Origin: Anniella stebbinsi
Taxonomy: Eukaryota > Chordata > Lepidosauria > Squamata > Anniellidae
Reading direction: 5' to 3'
NCBI GenBank assembly: GCA_029215795.1
Contig: JARDYH010000005.1
Span: 35,904,001 to 35,968,000 of the forward strand
DNA length: 64,000 nucleotides
Part shown: positions 55,365 through 64,000 of the stretch, piece after piece
Layout: each line of letters opens with the position of its first letter
Position numbering within the stretch: position 1 is the first letter of the stretch
Notes under the pieces: generated by a model
The model's database searches: none
The model's input: the letters and a program-made list of their open reading frames with translations, nothing else
What the model was told of the DNA's origin: nothing
Program-made: the position numbers and the translations under genes

Positions 55365-57633
55365 AGGCTCTCATATTGCCCTGGCTGGAGGAGCTGGAGT
55401 GTGGAATAATTTATATTTTCATGTTCCTTATTACTCAGGAATCACAGACCTAACACTCTTCTAATGAGGCCACCTTCCTACTTGAAGAACCACAATTGGG
55501 GGGGGGGGGAGTGGCAGCTGTCAAGATAAGTTAAGCAGAGCCAAAGTACAGGAGGTGTCCCTAAACATTCAGTCATTTCAAACCTCACTATAAGAACCAC
55601 TTGGCATATTACAATGGTCAATGTGTTATGCTAGAAAACATTTACCATGCAGATTGTTTCTAGGAGAACCACAGAGCAACCATTGTATTATATAAGGTGG
55701 AGGCTCACATCTTCACACATACCAGAAAGTCACAAACTATCAGAGCTCCAAGTTCTATGTCTGCTGCACACCCGTGTGTTTACAGAGTTCTCCCCTTCAA
55801 ACATGATGATGTACATAGCACACACAAAGGGTGCACATCTGTCATGTCAAGTACGAAGTGACCCTTAGCCTCCAAGATAACGTTTCCATAAAATGCAAAG
55901 CAAGCCAATAATAACTCGCTCTTCCAGGAGATATCAGGAAATACTTTTATGGCACCTTTAATTGCTCATCCTATTTATCTTCAAATTCACAGAAAACTTC
56001 ATGTCATAGTTAGCAATTTTAATCTAACAGGAGAGGAAGATTAGAAAGTAATAAACCCGTAGAGTAATTTTAAATTGCAGAAATGAAACCGTTCTCTCAG
56101 GTGGTTCCTAGGTACTCCTGAAAAGCAAGGAATTCAAATATATCCCTAACTTCAGCCTATCACTGCTCTGTTCAGTCCTATCTGAAAATGCTTTTCTCTC
56201 TTCTCTAAAGAAAACATACTGAAACTGCCTATGGTTTTGAACCCAAATATAGAGAAAATGGCAAATAGAGATCTGTTCAATGGCAACAGAATTAGAGCTA
56301 GTAATCTGGTACTGCAGTGACAGCATACACTGCCAAGTTTCAGATCAGTCTGTTGAGCCTTTTTCTCAGCGTCAGCCATGGAACCTACTTCCCCTGTACC
56401 CACAAATTTCTGATTATAATGGCAGAACGTGATTCACTTCACAAACCCTTAACATAGGGTCACTACAGTGAGCCTATAAATCCATTAATCATGTGGGTGC
56501 ATCCTTGGGTTCAATGCCTCCCATATTAATTGATAAAATTCATTGTATTGTATTTGTTTAAGATATTTTGTTCAAAATCAAAGCAGTCAAAATATTCTCA
56601 TAAAGAATTTCAGGTAGGCTTGAACAGTCTACAGCTTTGACCAAAGCAGACACACACAAACACTTCAACAGCCCCTGCATTGGCCATGTGTGTATATTTG
56701 ACAGCAAACATCTAGTGAGAGCTGTAGTCTACTACACCTACATAAGCCTAAAGTTTCATTCAGGACCTAGATTTTTAGAATGTTCACTTGAAAGCCTAAT
56801 CCTGTATATATTCACTTATGAAGTCCATCTCACCAAATTCAGTGGAACAATGTTTATTCTAAAATATGCATAGGTCCGCAAACTTCATCTTATATTTTCT
56901 GGCCTGCATCGTTGTGCAGATCTATTTGAAAAAGCACAGACAAGATATACACGATGCTTCAGTATTCAGTTGGCAAAGCTGCAGACATCTGCATGAGTAC
57001 CTATTTCTCCCTCATATTCTCATTATTTCTCTTCCTTATTACATCTCATATTATTCTTCCTGCCATCCTGACCCCTGCCGAAACACCCCACAGTCTGTAA
57101 AATCTCAAATTGGCAGTTTCAGAATTTAAACCTAAAAATTGTACAAATCTGCATCCCTTATATTGATTGTTACCACTAATACAAGATTTAGATTTCCTTG
57201 ACTATTAAATCTGGATTTTTAATATGATCTGCTAAGCTTAAAAGTGCACACTAAAAGGAGACCAAAAGTTTAATGCTTCTCAGCATTTCCTGACTCACAT
57301 TATACTATATTCAGCCTTCCTTTTGGTCTTTTGGAGCATTTTGGAGCATTTACCTTTAATCTTTGCTCATATGCAAAAGTACCATTTCTTCTGATCAGGC
57401 TTGAGAATGTGGAAAGGAAGGAATAGGATCATTTGTTTGCAGGAAACCAAGTAACAGGATTCTCCAACTTGAAAACTTATAATCAGGAAGAAAGCTAACC
57501 CATAAACAGGCTTGTTGATAAGTTTTCTATATGAGACTGACACGTAGCACAAATTATTCTCAAGGTGCTTTCTGCTATAGTACAACCCAGAGATGTGGAA
57601 ATTCTCTTACCTTGAAGGGCACAATAACCTTTT

Positions 57634-57972
57634 TCGCATGACACAGCAGGACTCATTGTGGGTTATTTAACCTATAATGAACTGTGGGCACCCATGGAAG
57701 CGACTTTGCATATCCCACCTCCACTCAGGGATTGCCATGTTGTGTGAACATGGCAAGCATGGTTATGAGAGGGTTAAACAACACTTGCCTAACACAATCA
57801 CAGTCCTAAGGTTATGTGAGGATTGTTTAACCCTCGCAAAACCCATGCTCACCAGGTTCACATGACACAACTCCTGAGCAGGGGCTGGATATGCAAAATG
57901 GTTGTTGCATGCGCCGCTGCCTCACTGTGAGCTAAGTAACCCACAATGGGCTGTCATATCATGTGAAGTGGC
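57634..57972. mobile_element. Family D foldback element, about 340 bp
   Basis: gcatgacacagcaggactca, ttgtgggttatttaac at the left pair with taagtaacccacaatgggct, gtcatatcatgtgaag at the right. Inner arms ccacctccactcagggattg and caactcctgagcaggggctg also match. A related copy is at 60829. Confidence 0.8.
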
Positions 57973-58076
57973 CCACTGCCTTTCCAGGGCCATATGCCAA
58001 GAGTGTGCAAGGCAGAAGCACATACACAACATTCATACACTCCCCTCCGCCATTCACGTACGTACACCCATTCCCA

Positions 58077-58077
<1 letters not shown>

Positions 58078-58114
<37 letters not shown>
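58078..58114. repeat. (CT)n microsatellite followed by (CA)n
   Basis: About 18 CT units with one interruption, then a short CA run. It creates a low-complexity SLSLSLS stretch in an otherwise unsupported open frame. Confidence 0.95.
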
Positions 58115-60371
58115 ACACACATACACACACTAGGCAGGAAACATTTTTCAAGCCTAACTGTTGCTGGGGAAGCAAGGATGGGGGGCATGATCCAGTGGGA
58201 GAGGTCCTACAGACTGAATCCAGCCCTGCAGGCCACTAGTTCCCCAACCCAGTGTAATCCCGTAAGAGGTCTATATGAAGAAGTATGCAAAATTCTGGTT
58301 GCTTGTGCAGTTAGCCATTGTTTATGGACCATGCCCCTGGCTGGCATGGAAAATTCAGGCAACAGATGTGGTCTCATCTCAAATGTCATATTCAGCTTTG
58401 GAGGCATTCTGAAGCAGCAAGACTGCTTCCAGAAAAGGTATCACTGACAATTGCATTTGTGGGCTTGTCTACACCATGTGAGAAACAGCATGTTTCTAAA
58501 TAAACTCTTAGTCTCAAAAGTCATTTCAAGTGCTAGAAAATTAGTGGAACCACTATGTGGACCCATTATGAACCCCATAATTCATAGAAAAGGCCTTTAC
58601 TATGTGCTATAGAGAGTCAAGACCAACTGCTTTCCTCTACATTGTGTGAATATGGTTTTAAAAGGGCATCTTTCCAACTGTAAAATGTACCTATGGTACA
58701 CTTTTTCATTTTGTAATGTTTGAAGCAGCTTACATGTTCACTTTGAGCTGTCAAAGGTCATGGCATCACAAGCGGCCCTACCATCAGGTCAAAATGAACA
58801 CTTCTTTGTGCATTTTTGCATTTCAGTTTATGTGAAATTTAAAGCGACTTTTTTGCTATTACTTCAGATTAGCAGAACTAATCTTAAAAATATTTACTTG
58901 TACATTTGCCACCAAGGAGCATTACTCAGATGGTTACCAGTGCTTTTCCATGGAATTTCTAACTAGTTAAAATTATGACTAATGTCTTCTCACTACTTAG
59001 AATAATTCTGTAATGAGCAGAGGCAGGCTCACATCTGGACTAAAGGAGTCATAATTCAAATGCACATCATCCAACAGAAGATATAATAGGCATAAGAATC
59101 CTAGAGACAAAATGTTCCTTGGCTATTTTCAGACATTTTCACAATTATTTTTCTTCACATTTCATCAATGGTAAATTAAGTTGGACTAATATGGGAAAGG
59201 TCTGTGTGCAGCAAAGCCATCCTTGCTAAAGTGTCACAGGGTGGATGATCCATCAGGTGAGCTGGATGGGGTGGCTTCATCTGCCTTCTACTTTCTCCCA
59301 TTGGGTGAGGATGCAGAGCCTGCAAAGCCTACTTCATGCACTGCATGCCATACTAATCAGAGATTCCTCTCCCTGCCTCCTTCTAGTTCTCCAATACCCT
59401 CCATGCCAGGGAGTGGGCCCTCAGAAGGGAATGGGCAGGGCCCTTGGAGGAAGCCCAAGCCTCCATGAGCAAGATGGGGAACTTCCATGGGCTGGAAGTG
59501 CCACGCCCCTGCTCTATGGTGTCTCTCTTTTTCACATAACAAGACTCTTCAGCTGCAATCATAAACATATGGAAATAATTTCCAGTATCAATAGGGCTTA
59601 CTTTGAGGTAGACATGCTTTTTGCTACAGTACCCTCTTATACCAGTAATTTATAAATAATGTAAGCAGGAAACATCAGGGAGTTACAAGAGTATCATTGC
59701 TAGCTCGAAACGAAAATTTTATTTGCGGCCAAAAGGCCAATAAAAAGAGATACAATTTATACAGAGCAATAGGAGCAATAGGATCTGCACTGCTAGCTCA
59801 AAAGGTAGCTATTTGCAGGGAGCAAAACAACTACTTCAGAAACCTGCTTCTATCAGGCAGACACAGCAACCACAGCTTAGATGATAACACTTAATATGAA
59901 CACTTTTACTGTCCACCTCCTACATTATACAAAGTCTCTCAGGTGTTCAGTATAAGTGATCAACACACATCATGATGGAAACACAGTCACCCAGTTGTCT
60001 GTCAGTTTCATATAAGCACCTCTCATATAGCCACTTTCCAGATTAGGTTCTTAAACAGGATAAGATATTTGCCCATTCAGTCCCCACAGAGATTATCTGT
60101 ACTCTTTTGAAGATTATCTGTATAGACAGTGTCTAAATTAATTCTTTTTAAAAATTGAGCTCCAGATGCTTTGTTATCCACACTTGTCGCTTTTAACTAG
60201 ATCTCTACAATTTCATCAGCTGGAACTGCGATTAACCACCATCTACAAATGTGAAAATATCATTCGTAAATTGTTTTAAATATTGTATTAAAAATCTATT
60301 GTTCCAAGTGCAAGCAACTTTAATTAACATTATTAGTTAGGATGATAAAGTGTTCCCTCTTTTGCTATAGT

Positions 60372-60514
60372 CAGTTGCCCCCAACCTGATGCTTTACAGA
60401 TGTTTTTGAATACAGCTCCTAGGATTCCTGATCAATGGCCATGCTGGCTAGGAAGTGATGGTAGTTGAAGCCAAAACATCTCAAGGTCACCAGGTTGGGG
60501 AAAGCTGTTATAGC
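60372..60514. repeat. Family F hairpin element
   Basis: cagttgcccccaacctgatg, acagatgtttttgaatacag, ctcctaggattcctgatcaa; right arm aaaacatctcaaggtcacca, ggttggggaaagctg. Confidence 0.78.
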
Positions 60515-60828
60515 CGATCAGAACCACAGGCTTCAAAAAGGTCTGTGAATCCCTGAACAAGTAAATCAAAGGAGCTAATTTAGACAGAGAGAATTATGAG
60601 TTTTTTGCACAGCTGCCAGGCCCTCTACTGGTTGAAAATCCCTACAACTTTTATTACATTTACATCTTGTTCTTTCTCTGATGAATTCAGGTTACCTTAC
60701 ATATTCATTCTTTTTTAAAATCTTTACAACCTCTGAGACAGAGTTGGCTAAGGTCATCAGCAAGTTTTAGGAACAAGGTCAGATCTGATTCAAGATCTGT
60801 CCAATCCAACTTTCCATTACGCTGGGGC

Positions 60829-61040
60829 TGTTTGCATGACACAACAGCACACTGTGGGTTATTTAACCCATGGTGAGGCTATGGTGAATGCAGCCACCAT
60901 TTTGAATATGCAACCCCTGCTCGGGGGTTGTCGTGTTGTGCAAACCTGGCAAATGTGGGTATGCACAACACAACATCCTTGAGTGGGGGATACATATGCA
61001 ACCTGGTGCCTGCAGGCGCTACAGCTCATCTAAACCAGGA
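60829..61040. mobile_element. Family D foldback element, diverged
   Basis: tgcatgacacaacagcacac, tgtgggttatttaacccatg and gaatatgcaacccctgctcg at the left; gcacaacacaacatccttga, gtgggggatacatatgcaac at the right. The right terminus is not clear. Confidence 0.65.
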
Positions 61041-63735
61041 CAATGAATTGTCCAAGCCCAGTCAATGACACTGCCTGAGAAAAACTGCAATTTCCAATTT
61101 AGTTTCTAAACTGCTTCTAATTGGTTTCCCTTAATAAGACTCAGAGGTGGTTGCATACATCACAACTTCAGGAGACCCAATTGTCTGGAAATCATTACCA
61201 TTCTGCAAAGCTGTGATGAAAGGTAATTCCTTTAACATCTGTTTGAGAACCACAGAAAGGCTCAATAAAGACTTATTCTGGAAGTGTAAGGGAATAAATC
61301 TGGTTAAGTGACTGACTATCACCAAGTTCAATGAGGCTTACTTCCTTATTAGTTGTGTAGCCTCCATTAAAAGTAGTTTACATTTCAAACGTTGCCCTGA
61401 AAAATCTAAATACAAGCAGAAACTCACAAGCTTCAGTTTGTGGGATAAAGCCTTGAGCCACAAAGCCAGCCTATTCTCAGATTTGAGAAACCACATCTCC
61501 CTCCATTTAACGTTCTGAGACAAACAAAGCAGCAACATGGTGCATCAAAAAGATCCCAAATTGTGCTTACAGTGCTTCCCTGGCATCCAAATCACTAAGT
61601 GTAATACTTATTGAAGTCAACAGTTGCATGTTGTCATATGGGACACTAGAATGTCGAAGATGAAAAAGTACATGCAAAATCCAGATGTGTTACTAGTATA
61701 ACAGAATGACTCACTGCACTTCATGTTTTTTAGCTAGGCAGAACCTTTGCAGCACATGCTGCAAGCTCTATTATATGCAAATAAAAATGAGAGCCAAGGC
61801 TATTGGTTCTATTTGAAAAGTTGGTTGCTAGCTACAAATGAGAAGTCTGTAAACACCATATAAGTCAGCCCCACTCACAATAAATCATAATCAGAAAGTA
61901 GTCTGGTAGAAGAACATCCCACAAATAGCCAATTTTTGGATTGAACAGCAAAGTAACTTGAAGACTACTTACTGGAACTTGAAAAGTTTGCAAGATAACA
62001 TAATTTTAACTGAATTTGTAACCAGCTCCTCTAAAACAACACCATTTTACACTTTATCACAAAGATTGCAGTGACTCATTTGTTTTATGATAAGATGTAT
62101 ATCTTTAGATAACAAGAGCCTAATGAGAAAGGCCGTCAAATTCTATCCCCAAATATTGACAGCTTGTCTATCAAGACAAAGTTAGAGGAAGACAAAGTTG
62201 ATATGGCAACATCTTATCAGACTACATTCTGCTGTTAAGTGTGAAAGAGTTAAACTACAAGCTGTGACCTGAGAGGAGTTCAGCAATGTTGACAGATTTT
62301 TACCAACTGGTTCAGGAAATGATATAATTTGATTTCATTTGTCTCTTTTCAGTAAGATACAATATTATTTTGAGCAAATTAGGCACCTTTTCCTTTGGAT
62401 CAGTGGTCAACTTGGTTTAAATGACTACACCTAAAATATTTAGGTTCAGTTCTTTTAAAGTAAAAGACAGCCAAATGAAACCAGATGTTTGAACTTCTAT
62501 AAGCTACATACAGCAAATGTTATATGCTGGTGCAAATAGTATGCCACACTTACCACTACATGTGACTACTGTATACAAGTGAATTTCACTAGGGAGGCTC
62601 ACCTTCTGAGAGCTTCCCATCAAAGATACATATAGAGAACTAAAAGCATGCAAGATCACAACAGTAATCTAAATGCAAGTTGAATGTTATTTTCTACTTG
62701 AAACTGATTGCTATGTATAAAATATGTAATGCTTGAAACAAGCCTGCACCTTTGCTTGTCCTCACAATCTAAGCCAAAATGGTATCTGTACTCATAACCC
62801 TACGTATAACATGATTGCTTCAGATTGCACTGTTTTTTCTTTCACTAGAAGAAAAAGTGGAAGCAGGAGGAAACATATCTTTCATTTCAGAAGTTGGAAG
62901 TGGCAAGAAGTGGGGTGGGAGAAAAAGAGAATGAATCCAGTTTCTCCTACATGCATTAGTACCTATTAATCAGAGATCTGAAGTAGGTCTGGTTTTCATA
63001 GTGTAACTACAAAGGCCTGAAAGAAATCCTAGGCACTTGGTTAACTGGCCTTCTAAGCAACTTAAGCTAGCACCTAGTAACTTGGTAAGTTGGGTTAGCC
63101 TTGAACAGGGCTGCTAGGTAAAAAATGAATTATCTTTCCAGCCCTTCTGCCAGAAAGTGTGTGACACCTGGGGAATTTCCATTTCTGCCTTAACAGAGAC
63201 TTTCACAGCCTTCTAGCTGAAAGCTACAAGATTAAAAAAATACATACAGCAGTGTAGGTAGAAATCCAGTATCTTATCCCACCCACTCCCCTTTCCTCTA
63301 ATATACATGTCATTGCTAATTGATTTTCATAGCTTGATAGGTTAGGTCTAACTTTCTCACAAGCCTTTTGTCTGAGTACAAATGCAATTAGAAAATACAA
63401 AATAGTCCTAGTACTCTAGTAACCAAGAATATGCTCCACTAAAGCATAAAACTTTCGTGCATGCCTCCTACTTCCAAACACTACAGCACAGCCCACTAAT
63501 GCAACTACAATAAAACATTTAAGTACACTGGAAAACAGAGTAGTCTGGAACCAAGTGCCTGGTCAACGATGAAGGGCCACAAGTTTGTTCATGGTATGAA
63601 TAGCGTAACGATGGTATAACAATTTAGCAGCTGGAAATAAGGAGTGCCCAGCCAATTTTGTTAAGCTATATTCTAGCAGCTTGCAAAATGGAGGCCAAAT
63701 TAAGGCTGGCAACACTGTCATGGTAGGTAGTAGGT

Positions 63736-64000
63736 AGGCTGGCCATCTGAAAAGGAGGACAGGGCTCATGTAACTTTAACAGTTGTAGAGAAAAGGGAAT
63801 TTCAGCCGGTGTCATTTGTATGCAATTAGTTCCTGGTGAAATTCCTTCTTCATCACAACAGTTAAAATGGCAGGGGTCCTGCCTTCTTTTGTATATGGTC
63901 ACTCTAGTATAGTGCCTGCAACTTTAACTGTTGTGATGAAGAGGGAATTTCACCGGGGACTAATTGCATACAAATGGCACTGGCTGAAATTCCCTTTTCT
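63736..64000. mobile_element. Family A foldback element, cut by the window end
   Basis: It begins AGGCTGGCCATCTGAAAAGG and passes the central joint (ggtcactctagtatagtgcc near 63898-63917). It continues into the second monomer (aatttcaccggggactaatt) before position 64000. The 10-bp duplication cannot be tested here. Confidence 0.8.

Larger units (their letters stand above)
48914..64000 (-). other. SPATS2 intron 1 or 5' region (partial)
   Basis: At least 15 kb upstream of coding exon 2. I searched by eye for the initiator exon (ATG TCN AGG AAA CAA AAY CAA AAG then donor on minus) and found none. Repeats: family H (49325), LINE fragments (49918, 54603), CA and CT repeats, foldbacks (50887, 51452, 57634, 60829), a tandem array (51752-52370), family F (52885, 55228, 60372) and family A (63736). 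Unassigned stretches: 53020-54600, 55365-57630, 58120-60370, 61040-63735. Confidence 0.7.

Noticed and set aside
57601..57620. Splice-donor-like TCTTACCTTGAAGG (minus AAG|GTAAGA), considered as the SPATS2 first exon
   Set aside because: The exon side does not encode the expected MSRKQNQK or any ATG in the right phase; a single donor match is common by chance.
57902..58447. 181-codon open frame on plus
   Set aside because: Runs through the end of a foldback element and a CT microsatellite (SLSLSL run). No coding signature.
48914..64000. Search for the SPATS2 initiator exon
   Set aside because: No minus-strand match to an ATG TCN (A/C)GN AAA CAR AAY CAR AAR block with a donor was found by eye, so it is placed beyond the window rather than guessed.

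Overview
This is nuclear DNA from a vertebrate, most likely a squamate reptile (lizard or snake). It carries spliced genes with GT-AG introns, one CpG-island promoter, tRNA-derived SINEs of the kind common in lizards, 3' ends of CR1/L2-type LINEs, many short inverted-repeat (foldback) elements and long microsatellites. I see no bacterial or phage genes, CRISPR array, rRNA gene or operon. The species cannot be fixed from the sequence.

Two genes are supported, both on the minus strand. SPATS2 occupies roughly 29160 to beyond 64000. Eleven coding exons lie between 48913 and 30028, all joined in phase by canonical splice sites, and encode 545 residues of the protein: the UBA-like N-terminal domain, an acidic/serine-rich middle, a conserved coiled-coil core, a serine-rich stretch and a basic Gly/Gln/Arg-rich tail. 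Only the short first coding exon (expected to carry about eight residues) and the promoter are missing; they should lie beyond position 64000. A polyadenylation signal at 29181-29186 ends the gene. About 24 kb further along the same strand, a CpG island (about 3850-4990) holds the first coding exon of KCNH3 (Kv12.2, an ELK-type voltage-gated potassium channel) at 4000-4075. Its remaining exons lie beyond position 1. SPATS2 followed by KCNH3 in the same orientation matches the order I recall for human chromosome 12q13.

The space between and inside the genes is mostly transposon debris. The clearest families are: (A) a 318-bp nested palindrome with 10-bp target-site duplications at two copies; (B) a hairpin of about 140 bp with perfect 29-bp terminal repeats at its best copy; (H) a CpG-rich element of about 345 bp with 4-bp target-site duplications, one shortened copy of which interrupts a CT microsatellite; (D and E) larger foldback elements whose termini contain ACACAA or GGCTGARTTC-type motifs; (F) a hairpin of about 135 bp seen roughly ten times; plus a tandem array of units of about 145 bp in the first visible SPATS2 intron. 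The intergenic stretch 5000-29160 shows no convincing exon.

No previously undescribed gene system is visible. The most unusual signals are the two non-autonomous DNA-transposon families with intact target-site duplications, the tandem array that may sit inside a foldback element, and a SPATS2 splice acceptor whose polypyrimidine tract is itself a tetranucleotide microsatellite.
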